Of a stretch of 64,000 nucleotides of DNA, positions 1 through 8,147 are shown in pieces. The stretch comes from Paractinoplanes abujensis (lineage in GTDB: Bacteria; Actinomycetota; Actinomycetes; Mycobacteriales; Micromonosporaceae). The position numbers were made by a program, and so were the translations under genes. Numbering within the stretch: the first letter of the stretch is position 1; each line of letters begins with the position of its first letter. The notes beneath the pieces were generated by a model, which ran no database searches, was not told where the DNA came from, and saw only the letters and a list, made by a program, of their open reading frames with translations. The stretch spans positions 7,936,001 to 8,000,000 of the forward strand of contig NZ_JACHMF010000001.1 of the NCBI RefSeq assembly GCF_014204895.1, written 5' to 3'.

Positions 1-1
1 G

Positions 2-568
2 GTCTACCGCTCCGGCGACGGGGGCGCGAGCTGGGCCCCGGCCAACCGGGGGATCAAGGCGTATTTCTTCCCCGACCCGTGGCCCGAGTTCGGCCAGTGC
101 GTGCACCGGGTGGCCCGCGACGCCGGCGACCCCGAGTGCCTGTACGCCCAGAACCACCACGGCGTCTACCGCTCGGCCGACGGCGGCGACAGCTGGCAGT
201 CGATCGCGGACACGCTGCCCTCGGACTTCGGTTTCCCGATGGTCGCCCACCCACGCCGGGCCGGCACGATCTGGAACTTCCCGCTCACCGCGGACGGCGA
301 ACGTCACCCCACCGAACTGCGCTGCCGGGTCTACCGGTCGACCGACGCGGGCCGGACGTGGGAGCCGCAGCAGCGCGGTCTGCCCACGGGGCCCTACTAC
401 CCGGTCGTGCTGCGCGACGCCATGTGCACCGACGAGCACGACCCGGTGGGTGTCTACTTCGGCACGAGGTGCGGCGAGGTGTTCGCCACCAACGACGAGG
501 GCGAGAGCTGGTCGACCGTGGTGTCGCATCTGCCCGACGTGCTCAGCGTGCGGGCGGTGACCGTCTGA
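2..568 (+). CDS. Asp-box (BNR) repeat beta-propeller protein, 3' part
   Basis: The gene enters the window already open, so the N-terminus and true start are missing; 188 residues are visible. At least four Asp-box motifs of the form S/N-x-D-x-G-x-S/T-W are seen (VYRSGDGGASW, VYRSADGGDSW, VYRSTDAGRTW, VFATNDEGESW). These mark WD40/YVTN/BNR-type propellers such as sialidase-like or sortilin-like repeats. No catalytic sialidase residues can be assigned from this fragment, so an enzymatic role is not claimed. The stop codon overlaps the ATG of the next gene (TGATG), implying translational coupling with the MoaD/ThiS-like protein. Family membership is clear, function is not. Confidence 0.8.
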   Translation, partial: VYRSGDGGASWAPANRGIKAYFFPDPWPEFGQCVHRVARDAGDPECLYAQNHHGVYRSADGGDSWQSIADTLPSDFGFPMVAHPRRAGTIWNFPLTADGERHPTELRCRVYRSTDAGRTWEPQQRGLPTGPYYPVVLRDAMCTDEHDPVGVYFGTRCGEVFATNDEGESWSTVVSHLPDVLSVRAVTV

Positions 569-855
569 TGCCGGTGCTGCTGGTGCCGGGCGTGCTGCGG
601 GCCGAGGCGGGCGGTGAGTCGCGGCTCGAGATCGCCGCCGCCGGCACTCTGGGTGCGGTGCTGGCCGAGGTCGGCGAGCGGTGGCCCCGGCTGGCCCGGC
701 GCATCCGTGACGAGCAGGGTGCCGTACGGCGTTACGTCAACGTCTATGTGGACGGCGAGGACGCGCGGCGCGCGGCCGGTCTGGCCACCCCGGTCGGCCC
801 GGGCTCGGAGATCCAGGTGTTGCCGTCGGTGGCCGGCGGCTCCGTTTGTCCATAG
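568..855 (+). CDS. MoaD/ThiS-family ubiquitin-like protein
   Basis: A 95-residue beta-grasp protein starting at an ATG that overlaps the upstream stop. The pattern fits small sulfur-carrier proteins: hydrophobic strand at the N-terminus, a helix containing GAVLAEVGERWPRL, the strand YVNVYVDGEDARR, and a terminal block SEIQVLPSVAGG. In MoaD, ThiS and CysO the protein must end in Gly-Gly to be adenylated and thiocarboxylated. Here four residues (SVCP) follow the Gly-Gly, so the carboxyl end would have to be exposed by proteolysis or the protein does not carry sulfur. No E1-like activating enzyme or JAMM protease is visible in the window. Coupling to the propeller gene suggests a shared but unknown role. 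Confidence 0.8.
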   Translation: MPVLLVPGVLRAEAGGESRLEIAAAGTLGAVLAEVGERWPRLARRIRDEQGAVRRYVNVYVDGEDARRAAGLATPVGPGSEIQVLPSVAGGSVCP

Positions 856-976
856 CCGACGATCTGGAAGTGCGGAGGAGCAACACGCGGCCGTAACCTG
901 TTCGAGGGACGTTCGTTGTCCGGTGCAGCTCCCTCTGTCCCCCTGTTCGGCCAAGAATTGCAGAGGATCCGTCGAC

Positions 977-3592
977 GTGGCAGTGCCGCTCCCCCCGCGC
1001 GCCGCCCGGCCTCAAGGCCGGGCGTGGCTGCTGGGCGTGCCCGTGGCCGCGGCGGTCGTGCTGCTGACCGGGCTGACCGGGGTGGTCGCGCCCGAGGTGG
1101 CTCTGGCCGCCGGGGCCGGTGGCTGCGCCCTGTGGGCCACCGCGGTGCTGGTGCGGGCGGCGCTCTCGATCCACCACGCCGACCGCTCGTTCGTGGCCTG
1201 CCGCGGTGCCGGTTTCGTGGGGCTGGGTGCTCTCGCCACGGCCCTGGCCGCGCTGGTCCCGCTGCTGGCGCCGCCGGGCGCGGCGGTCTGGGTGACGATC
1301 GTCTTCGGCCTGGCCGCCGCCTGTTACGCGGTCGGCACCCTGCTGCTGCCGGGCTCGGGCAAGGGCTGGGTCGTGCACTCCCGGCGGGCCTTCGACGGCC
1401 TCGGGCTGGGCGTGAGCCTGGCCTTCGCGGGTTACCTGCTCACTCCGGAACAGTCGGAGCGCCCGGCCGGTTTGCCGGTGACCCTGATCGGCGCCACCGG
1501 CATCGCGATCGTGCTGGTGGCCATGCTGCGCGGCTGGCCGGCCCGGCGTCCGGCGGTGCGCTGCGGCATCGGGGCGATCCTCGTGCTCAGCGGCCTGGCC
1601 GCGGTCACGACGCTGCTCGCGGCGGACGCCGGTGGCCCGCTGCTGGCCCTGTTCGGGCTGCCGATCGTGGGCGGCCTGGCCCTGACCGCCGAGGGCGGCT
1701 CCCGCCGCGACCTGCCCGCGCCGGCGCTGGAGCCGCGCAACCCGGATCAATATCTGGCCAGCTATCCGCTGCTGGCCGTGCCGGCCGGGGTGGGTGTGGT
1801 GGCCGCCGTCTGGCATCTGATCGTGGCCCGCGAGTTCGACCCGACCAGCATCATTCTCGGCATCGCCATGGTCGCCGTGCTGGCGATGCGCGAACTGCTC
1901 GTCGTGCACGACATCCGGCGCTACGCGGGCCAGTTGCAGACCGCCGAGGCCCACTTCCGTTCGCTGGTCGCCGGGGCCACCGACCTCACCCTGGTGCTCG
2001 ACGAGAACCTCCGGATCACCTGGCAGTCGCCGGCCGCGTCGCGTCTGTTCGGCCTGGACGACAACGCGGTGGTCGGCCGCACGTTCGGCGACCTGATCCA
2101 CGCCGAGGACGTCGAGATCGCGCAGGAGATCATCGATTCGGTGCTGGCCGGGGAGCCCGCCGACGGGCCGCCCGCGCTGGTCACGGCCCGCATGCGTGAC
2201 GGCGCCGGGCTGTGGCGCGACACCGAGTCGACCATCTCCGACCAGCGCGGTGTGCCCGAGGTGGCGGCGCTGGTCGTGCACGTGCGCGACATCGGCGAGC
2301 GGCGGCACCTCGAGCGGACGCTGCACAAACTCTCGTACACCGATCAACTCACCGGGCTGGCCAACCGGCGGGCGCTGATGCGCGACCTGCTGGCCCACCG
2401 GCGACGGGCGGGCCGACCGGGCACGCTGCTGGTGATCGACCTGCACGGCCTGGCCGAGATCAACGACAGCCGGGGCCGCGAGACCGGCGACGCGGTGCTG
2501 ATCGAGGTGGGCCGGCGCATCCGCGGCCTGCTGGGCGCCGAGGACGTGCCGGCCCGGCTCGGCGGTGACGAGTTCGCGGTGCTGACCGCCGACGGCGCGG
2601 TGCTGGCGTACGCGCTGGCCACCCGCATCGCGACCGTGCTGGCCGAGCCGCACCGGCTGCCCGGCGCGACAGTCGAGCTGCACACCAGCATCGGCCTGGC
2701 CGAACTGGCCGGCGGCGACGATTCCGACGAGGTGCTGCGCCACGCCGACCTGGCCCGGAAGCGGGCCCGCCAGCTCGGGCTGGACCGGGTCGAGTGGTAC
2801 GACCCCGACGTCGAGATGAAGCTGAACCGCCGGATGGACCTCGAGCGCGAGCTGCTCGGGGCGGCCGACCGGGGCGAGCTCGACCTGGTCTTCCAGCCGG
2901 TGGTCGACCTGCGCGACCAGCAGCCGGTGGGTGTGGAGGCGCTGCTGCGCTGGCGGCACCCCCAGCTGGGCACGATCCTGCCGCACGAGTTGCTGCCGAT
3001 CGCCCGCGCCGTGGGCATCTCGGCCGAACTCGACGAGTGGGTGCTCGACACCGCCTGCAAGCGGTTGTCCGGCTGGGCGGGCGGCGACAACGGCTTCTGG
3101 CTGTCGGTCAACGTGTCCCCGCGCGAGCTGCTCACGGCCCGCTTCCCCGACCGGGTGGCGGCCACCCTCAAGCGGTACGGCGTGGATCCCGAGCGCCTGG
3201 TGGTCGAGGTGGCCGAGACGTGGATCGCCGAGGACGTGCCGGCGATCGTGGCCTCGCTGGCCGGGCTGCGCAAATTGGGTGTGCGGGCCGCGCTCGACGA
3301 TTTCGGCGCCGGGCAGGCCTCGCTGTCGCACCTGCGGCGCCTGCCGGTCGACATGCTCAAGCTGCACACGTCGCTGGCCGGCGCGGAGCCGGGTAACGGG
3401 CCCGCGGTGATCGACGTGGTGGTCAGCCTGGGCCGCCGTCTGGGTCTCGAGATCGTGGCCAAGGGGCTGGAGACCCAGGAGCAGATCGAGCGGGCCGCGG
3501 CGGCCGGATGCCTCTACGGGCAGGGATTCGCTCTGGGCCGGCCGACGCCGGCCGAGCGCATCGAGGCGTATCTGGAAACGCACCGCGCCTAA
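977..3592 (+). CDS. Membrane PAS-GGDEF-EAL cyclic-di-GMP protein
   Basis: The start is placed at a GTG preceded by AGAGGA with 9 nt spacing; the reading frame is open further upstream but that part lies over the MoaD-like gene. The 871-residue product has roughly nine hydrophobic segments in residues 1-310, a PAS domain (about 325-440), a GGDEF domain with intact RLGGDEF near 530, and an EAL domain from about 630. The cyclase signature is complete. The phosphodiesterase domain keeps EALLRW and DDFGAG but departs at two places: the usual K-I-D is LKLH near 794 and the EGVE motif reads KGLE near 829. A functional cyclase with a weak or regulatory EAL domain is the likeliest reading. Its stop overlaps the convergent LacI gene by four bases. 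Confidence 0.9.
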   Translation: MAVPLPPRAARPQGRAWLLGVPVAAAVVLLTGLTGVVAPEVALAAGAGGCALWATAVLVRAALSIHHADRSFVACRGAGFVGLGALATALAALVPLLAPPGAAVWVTIVFGLAAACYAVGTLLLPGSGKGWVVHSRRAFDGLGLGVSLAFAGYLLTPEQSERPAGLPVTLIGATGIAIVLVAMLRGWPARRPAVRCGIGAILVLSGLAAVTTLLAADAGGPLLALFGLPIVGGLALTAEGGSRRDLPAPALEPRNPDQYLASYPLLAVPAGVGVVAAVWHLIVAREFDPTSIILGIAMVAVLAMRELLVVHDIRRYAGQLQTAEAHFRSLVAGATDLTLVLDENLRITWQSPAASRLFGLDDNAVVGRTFGDLIHAEDVEIAQEIIDSVLAGEPADGPPALVTARMRDGAGLWRDTESTISDQRGVPEVAALVVHVRDIGERRHLERTLHKLSYTDQLTGLANRRALMRDLLAHRRRAGRPGTLLVIDLHGLAEINDSRGRETGDAVLIEVGRRIRGLLGAEDVPARLGGDEFAVLTADGAVLAYALATRIATVLAEPHRLPGATVELHTSIGLAELAGGDDSDEVLRHADLARKRARQLGLDRVEWYDPDVEMKLNRRMDLERELLGAADRGELDLVFQPVVDLRDQQPVGVEALLRWRHPQLGTILPHELLPIARAVGISAELDEWVLDTACKRLSGWAGGDNGFWLSVNVSPRELLTARFPDRVAATLKRYGVDPERLVVEVAETWIAEDVPAIVASLAGLRKLGVRAALDDFGAGQASLSHLRRLPVDMLKLHTSLAGAEPGNGPAVIDVVVSLGRRLGLEIVAKGLETQEQIERAAAAGCLYGQGFALGRPTPAERIEAYLETHRA

Positions 3593-4602
3593 CGCGGCGG
3601 CGCGGTGCTTCCGCGGGGCGTCAGGTGGGCCGTGCCGGCCTCGACGTTGTTGACCTGCTTGCCGTCGATCGCCGCCAGCAGCTCGCGGGCGGCGTGCGCG
3701 CCGTATTCGGCGATGTCGCGCGACAGGGCCGTGAGCGGCGGGTGCACCAGGCTGCACAGTGGAGAGTCGTCCCAGGCCACGATGGAGAGGTCGCCCGGCA
3801 CGGCGAGCCCCATCTCCTGCGCCACGGCCAGGCCGGCCACGGCCATCACGTCGTTGTCGTAGATGATCGCGGTGGGGCGGCCGGCGCCGATCAGGAGCCG
3901 GCGCGTCGCCCGGCCGCCCTCTTCGCCGGTGTAGTCGGACGGCACGGTCAATGCCTCGTTGAGGCCGAGCGAGGCACAGACGTCGTTGAAGGCCCGGGTG
4001 CGCGCCTTGGTGTGCAGCAGGCCGGGCAGACCGCTGACCCGGGCGATCCGCCGGTGGCCGAGCGCGACCAGGTAGCGCACCGTCTCGGTGATCGCGCCGG
4101 CGTCGTCCGACCAGACTTGGGCGATCTTGCCGGTGTCGCCGGGGCCGCCGATGACGACTGCCGGAAGTTGCAGCTTCTGCAGAACCGGGATACGGAGGTC
4201 GTTCTCCCGCAGGTCGGTCACGATCACGCCGTCGATGCGGCGCTCGCCCCACCACCGGCGGTAGACCTCGACCTCCTGCTCGGGGGTGGCCACGACCTGG
4301 AGGGTCAACGCGTACGACCGGGCGGCCAGCTCGGCCTCGAACCCGCTGATCAGGCCCATGAAGAAGGGCTCGATGCTGAGGATGCGGGCCGGGCGGGACA
4401 GGGTCAGCCCGACGGCACGCGCGCTCGCCCCGGACAGGGCCCGCGCGGCGCTGTTGGGGTTGAAGCCGATCTCCTGGGCGATGGCGACGATGCGCTGCCG
4501 GGTCGCCTCGGAGACGCCGGGCTGGCCGTTCAGCGCGTACGACACCGCGCCTTTGGACACGCCCGCCCGCCGCGCTATGTCGGCGATCGTGGGCCGCTTC
4601 AC
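3589..4602 (-). CDS. LacI-family transcriptional regulator
   Basis: A 337-residue regulator starting at GTG with AGAGGAGA just upstream on the minus strand. The N-terminus (TIADIARRAGVSKGAVSYAL, residues 5-24) is a typical LacI helix-turn-helix followed by the hinge region with RALSG. The rest is a periplasmic-binding-protein-like effector domain ending with the usual hydrophobic segments. It is divergent from a CUT1 sugar transporter operon that ends in a beta-mannosidase, so it probably represses that operon and responds to a mannoside or mannose-containing oligosaccharide; this is inference from context. A GAGCGCTC palindrome lies about 58 bp upstream of its start and is a candidate operator for autoregulation. 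Confidence 0.93.
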   Translation of the reverse strand: MKRPTIADIARRAGVSKGAVSYALNGQPGVSEATRQRIVAIAQEIGFNPNSAARALSGASARAVGLTLSRPARILSIEPFFMGLISGFEAELAARSYALTLQVVATPEQEVEVYRRWWGERRIDGVIVTDLRENDLRIPVLQKLQLPAVVIGGPGDTGKIAQVWSDDAGAITETVRYLVALGHRRIARVSGLPGLLHTKARTRAFNDVCASLGLNEALTVPSDYTGEEGGRATRRLLIGAGRPTAIIYDNDVMAVAGLAVAQEMGLAVPGDLSIVAWDDSPLCSLVHPPLTALSRDIAEYGAHAARELLAAIDGKQVNNVEAGTAHLTPRGSTAPPR

Positions 4603-4659
4603 TCGGTCTCCTCTTTTCCGCCGAGCCTACCGGCGGAGTTTACCGGTGCCGGGATCGGT

Positions 4660-4669
4660 AGAGCGCTCT
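4660..4669. promoter_or_regulatory. Candidate LacI operator
   Basis: AGAGCGCTCT is a perfect 10-bp palindrome centred on CG. Its core GAGCGCTC is the same as in operators described for actinobacterial LacI proteins such as CebR. It sits between the divergent LacI gene and the transporter operon, closer to the regulator. Confidence 0.6.
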
Positions 4670-4719
4670 CACGCGGAACCACGCCGAGCTGAACGAGCGG
4701 CGGAAGCGTGTCTTGATCG

Positions 4720-4889
4720 GTTAAGTGTTGGCCACCACACCCCACTTTGTAAACAGCCATCACGGCATACGTCCGTTTTTAGCCGCTTAACAAGCACTGA
4801 CAACGGTGCCAGATCACCGATGTAACACGGTATTGACAGTCATCGAGGGGCGGCTTAACGTCTCCACAACTTACCCGGTTCAGTTAACT
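4720..4889. promoter_or_regulatory. Repeated CTTAAC motifs in the regulator-transporter gap
   Basis: The hexamer CTTAAC occurs at 4786 and 4854, and its complement GTTAAG at 4720. A related perfect palindrome AGTTAACT lies at 4882-4889. The copy at 4854 overlaps the proposed -10 box of the transporter promoter. AT-rich repeated sites in this GC-rich DNA suggest protein binding, either by the adjacent LacI protein or by another regulator. Confidence 0.35.
4833..4861 (+). promoter_or_regulatory. Promoter of the sugar transporter operon
   Basis: TTGACA (4833-4838), a 17-bp spacer, and TAACGT (4856-4861) make a good sigma-70/HrdB-type promoter about 45 bp before the start codon of the binding protein. 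Confidence 0.65.
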
Positions 4890-4912
4890 CTCTCCGGCAG
4901 TGGAGGCAACAC

Positions 4913-6199
4913 ATGAGACGGACTTTGAGCGCGGTCGCGGCCGGCCTTGCGGCAACCTTGGTGATTGCGGGATGCAGTGGTCGTGACCTCGAGAGCAGCA
5001 ACGAGACCGAGGGCGGCAGCGGCGAGCAGGTCACGCTGAAGGTTGCCTTCTGGGGTGACATGGGCCTGGACAAGCTGAAGGCCGACTACGAGAAGGCCCA
5101 CCCGAACGTCAAGATCGTGCTGAACACCGGCGAGTTCAACGCCCAGCACGAGGACCTGCAGAAGAAGCTGGTCGCGGGCACCGGCGCGCCGGACATCTCG
5201 GCGGTCGACGAGGGCTTCATCGTCCAGTTCCGTAACCAGTCCGACAAGTTCGTCAACCTGCTCGACAAGGGCGCCGGCGAATTCGAGTCGAAGTACCTGG
5301 ACTGGAAGTGGAAGGCGTCCATGTCGGCCGACGGCAAGCAGATCGGCCTCGGCACCGACGTCGGCGGCCTGGCCATGTGCTACCGCTCCGACCTGTTCAA
5401 GGCGGCCGGCCTGCCCACCGACCGCGAACAGGTTTCGAAGCTGTGGACCAACTGGGACCAGTTCATCGAGGTCGGTAAGCAGTACGTGGCCAAGACCGGC
5501 AAGAAGTTCGTCGACTCCGGCACCAACATGTTCAACCCCGTGCTCGCCCAGCAGCCGGTCGGCTTCTACGACGACCAGGAACAGCTGCAGATGAACGGTG
5601 GCCCCAAGGTCGCGTTCGACGTGAGCATGAAGGCGATCGACGCCGGCATCTCGGCCAACCTCGCGAGCTTCCAGCCCAACTGGAACCAGGGCTTCAAGAA
5701 GGACCAGTTCGCCGTGCTGGCCTGCCCGGCGTGGATGCTGGGCCACATCCAGGAGACCGCGCCCGACCAGAAGGGCAAGTGGGACATCGCCGCGATCCCG
5801 GGCGGCGGCGGCAACTGGGGCGGCTCCTGGTGGACCGTTCCGTCGCAGGGCAAGAACATCGACGCCGCCACCGACTTCGTGAAGTGGATGGTCCAGCCGG
5901 AGCAGCAGATCGAGGTCTTCAAGACGGTCGGCAACCTGCCCTCGCAGCCCGACCTCTACAAGGACCCGGCGGTGCTGGACTACAAGAAGGAGTTCATGAG
6001 CAACGCGCCCACCGGCCAGATCTTCGCGGCCACCGCGGCCAACCTCAAGCCGCAGTACCTGGGCAAGAAGAACGGCCCGACCCGCGTGGCGGTGGAGAAC
6101 GTCATCACCCGGGTGCAGCAGGGCGGGCTCAAGTCGGATGCGGCGTGGGCCGAAGCGGTCAAGCAGGCCGAAAAGGTCGCCAAGACCGGCAAGGCCTGA
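4913..6199 (+). CDS. Sugar ABC transporter substrate-binding lipoprotein
   Basis: A 428-residue family 1 extracellular solute-binding protein. GGAGG lies 6 nt before the ATG. The N-terminus is a lipoprotein signal: MRR, a hydrophobic stretch, and the lipobox VIAGC with Cys21 as the lipidated residue, followed by a polar Ser/Glu-rich linker. The mature part contains the CUT1 binding-protein pattern, including the early block LKVAFWGDMGLDKL and the C-terminal helices. It captures an oligosaccharide outside the membrane and delivers it to the two permeases that follow. No ATPase gene is present in the operon, so a shared MsiK-type ATPase encoded elsewhere is likely. Linkage to a beta-mannosidase suggests beta-mannosides as substrates. 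Confidence 0.95.
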   Translation: MRRTLSAVAAGLAATLVIAGCSGRDLESSNETEGGSGEQVTLKVAFWGDMGLDKLKADYEKAHPNVKIVLNTGEFNAQHEDLQKKLVAGTGAPDISAVDEGFIVQFRNQSDKFVNLLDKGAGEFESKYLDWKWKASMSADGKQIGLGTDVGGLAMCYRSDLFKAAGLPTDREQVSKLWTNWDQFIEVGKQYVAKTGKKFVDSGTNMFNPVLAQQPVGFYDDQEQLQMNGGPKVAFDVSMKAIDAGISANLASFQPNWNQGFKKDQFAVLACPAWMLGHIQETAPDQKGKWDIAAIPGGGGNWGGSWWTVPSQGKNIDAATDFVKWMVQPEQQIEVFKTVGNLPSQPDLYKDPAVLDYKKEFMSNAPTGQIFAATAANLKPQYLGKKNGPTRVAVENVITRVQQGGLKSDAAWAEAVKQAEKVAKTGKA

Positions 6200-6212
6200 T
6201 CGGTTCAGCCAG

Positions 6213-6237
6213 GCGGGGCGGCGTCATGCCGCCCCGC
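6213..6237 (+). terminator. Intercistronic hairpin after the binding-protein gene
   Basis: GCGGGGCGGC and GCCGCCCCGC form a perfect 10-bp stem with a 5-nt loop in the short gap before the first permease. There is no U-tract. Hairpins here commonly cause partial termination or protect the 3' end, giving more binding protein than permease. Confidence 0.6.
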
Positions 6238-6256
6238 TCTTCCCTAGGAGAAGGCC

Positions 6257-7237
6257 GTGTCCCTCACAGAGCTCCGGCCGGCGTCGCATCGACCCGCCCC
6301 GCCGCCGAAGAAGGTCAAGACCAGGAGCTGGCTCTACCGGTTCGACAACAAGACCATCCCGTACGTTTTCATCTCCCCGTTCTTCATCCTGTTCGGCATT
6401 TTCGGCGTCTTCCCGCTGGTCTTCAACGGGATCGTCGCGGTGCGGAACTGGCGGCTGGACGACCCGACGCTGACCGGCTGGGCGGGTTTCGCGAACTTCG
6501 AGCGCCTGCTGTCCGATGAGGACTTCTGGAACGCGCTGGGCAACACGTTCGGCATCTTCATCCTCTCCACCGTGCCGCAGCTGCTGCTCGCCCTGATCAT
6601 CGCGAACCTGCTCAACCGCAAGCTGCGCGGCAACACCTTCTGGCGGATCGGGATCCTGCTGCCGTACCTGACCCCGGTTGTCGCCTCCACCCTGGTCTTC
6701 GCGATCTTCTTCGCCCGCGACAACGGCATGGCCAACTGGTTCCTGTCGCTGGTCGGCTTCGGGGAGGAGACCCCGCTCGACTGGCGGGCGCAGAAGTGGA
6801 GCGCCTGGATCGCCATCGCCACGATGGTCAACTGGAAGTGGATCGGCTACAACGCCCTGCTCTACCTGTCGGCGATGCAGGCCATTCCCAAGGACGTGTA
6901 CGAGGCGGCGGCCGTGGACGGGGCCGGCGCGTGGCGGCAGTTGTGGCGGATCACCGTGCCGATGATCCAGCCGGTCGTGGTGTTCACCGTGATCCTGTCC
7001 ACCATCGGCGGCCTGCAGCTGTTCAACGAGCCGATGATGTTCGACGAGAACCCGCAGTCGGCCAGCGGCGGCTCGGCCCACCAGTTCCAGACGATCGCCC
7101 AGCTCATCTACAAGGTCGGCTGGAAGGACCTCGACCTCGGGTACGCGGCCGCCATGTCCTGGGCGCTGTTCCTGATCATCCTGATCGTCGCCGGCGTCAA
7201 CACCCTGCTCACCCGGCGCATCGGAGGCGACCGATGA
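6257..7237 (+). CDS. Sugar ABC transporter permease (MalF/UgpA type)
   Basis: A 326-residue inner-membrane permease starting at GTG after an AGGAGAAGG ribosome site. About six membrane segments are seen, the first after a basic cytoplasmic N-terminus. The EAA loop that docks the ATPase is DVYEAAAVDGAGAWRQLWRI near residues 215-235. Its end overlaps the start of the second permease (ATGA), so the pair is co-translated. Together with the binding protein it forms a carbohydrate uptake (CUT1) system. Confidence 0.94.
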   Translation: MSLTELRPASHRPAPPPKKVKTRSWLYRFDNKTIPYVFISPFFILFGIFGVFPLVFNGIVAVRNWRLDDPTLTGWAGFANFERLLSDEDFWNALGNTFGIFILSTVPQLLLALIIANLLNRKLRGNTFWRIGILLPYLTPVVASTLVFAIFFARDNGMANWFLSLVGFGEETPLDWRAQKWSAWIAIATMVNWKWIGYNALLYLSAMQAIPKDVYEAAAVDGAGAWRQLWRITVPMIQPVVVFTVILSTIGGLQLFNEPMMFDENPQSASGGSAHQFQTIAQLIYKVGWKDLDLGYAAAMSWALFLIILIVAGVNTLLTRRIGGDR

Positions 7238-8091
7238 CCAAGACGTACGTGAATCGCGCCCCTCAGGACACCCGGGGCACCTGGCTGACGTACGCGGCCC
7301 TCGTGGTTGTGCTGCTGTTCTCGGCCTTCCCGGTCTACTGGATGTTCGTCATCTCGACGAGCACCGACGAAGCCGTGGCCCAGATCCCGCCGTCGATTCT
7401 TCCCGGCGGCGAGTTCTGGACCAACGCCAACGAGGTGTTCACGCTCAACGAGGTCTTCTTCGCGGCCTCGCTGATCAACAGCGTGATCGTGTCGTCAGTG
7501 ATCACCCTGGCCACGCTGTTCTTCTGCTCACTGGCCGGCTTCGCGTTCGCCAAGCTGCGCTTCCGCGGCCGCAACGCGCTGATGGTCGTGGTCGTGCTGA
7601 CGCTTACCGTGCCCAGCCAGCTCGGCATCGTCGCCCTCTACATCGTGATGGGCAAGCTCGGCTGGAACGGCACCCTGCTCGCGGTCATCGCGCCCGGGCT
7701 GGTCAGCGCGTTCGGCGTCTTCTACATGCGGCAGTTCATCGCGCACGCCGTGCCCGACGAGCTGGTCGAGTCGGCCCGCATCGACGGGGCGCTGAACATG
7801 CGCGTCTACTGGAACATCGTGCTCCCGGCGATCCGTCCGGCGCTGGCCGTGCTGGGCCTGCTCACGTTCGTGATGGCCTGGAACGACTTCCAGTGGCCGC
7901 TGATCCAGCTCAACGGCACCGACTTCCCGACCTCGATGGTCGCCCTGTCCGACCTGGCCAGCGGCAACTACGTGATCTACCGGCGGGTGCTGGCGGGTGC
8001 GTTCATCGCCACAGTTCCCCTGATCGTCCTGCTGTTGATCGGCGGACGGCAGATCGTACGAGGGATCATGGAAGGCGCCGTGAAGTCCTGA
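7234..8091 (+). CDS. Sugar ABC transporter permease (MalG/UgpE type)
   Basis: A 285-residue permease whose ATG overlaps the previous stop by four bases. It has six predicted membrane segments and an EAA loop reading ELVESARIDGALNMRVYWNI, the site of contact with the ATPase subunit. It is the second half of the heterodimeric channel with the preceding gene. The beta-mannosidase follows after 56 bp and is probably in the same operon. Confidence 0.94.
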   Translation: MTKTYVNRAPQDTRGTWLTYAALVVVLLFSAFPVYWMFVISTSTDEAVAQIPPSILPGGEFWTNANEVFTLNEVFFAASLINSVIVSSVITLATLFFCSLAGFAFAKLRFRGRNALMVVVVLTLTVPSQLGIVALYIVMGKLGWNGTLLAVIAPGLVSAFGVFYMRQFIAHAVPDELVESARIDGALNMRVYWNIVLPAIRPALAVLGLLTFVMAWNDFQWPLIQLNGTDFPTSMVALSDLASGNYVIYRRVLAGAFIATVPLIVLLLIGGRQIVRGIMEGAVKS

Positions 8092-8147
8092 TCCGCGTTT
8101 GTTGACAGGCCCGTACGCGTTGTCGTCAGGCCCGCAGAAGGAGAACC

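Noticed and set aside
737..4255. Very long minus-strand frame over the GGDEF-EAL and LacI region
   Set aside because: Arg/Pro/Gln-rich with no domain; it is an antisense shadow of GC-rich genes. The same applies to 7977-10622, 22540-24813 and 28939-32940.
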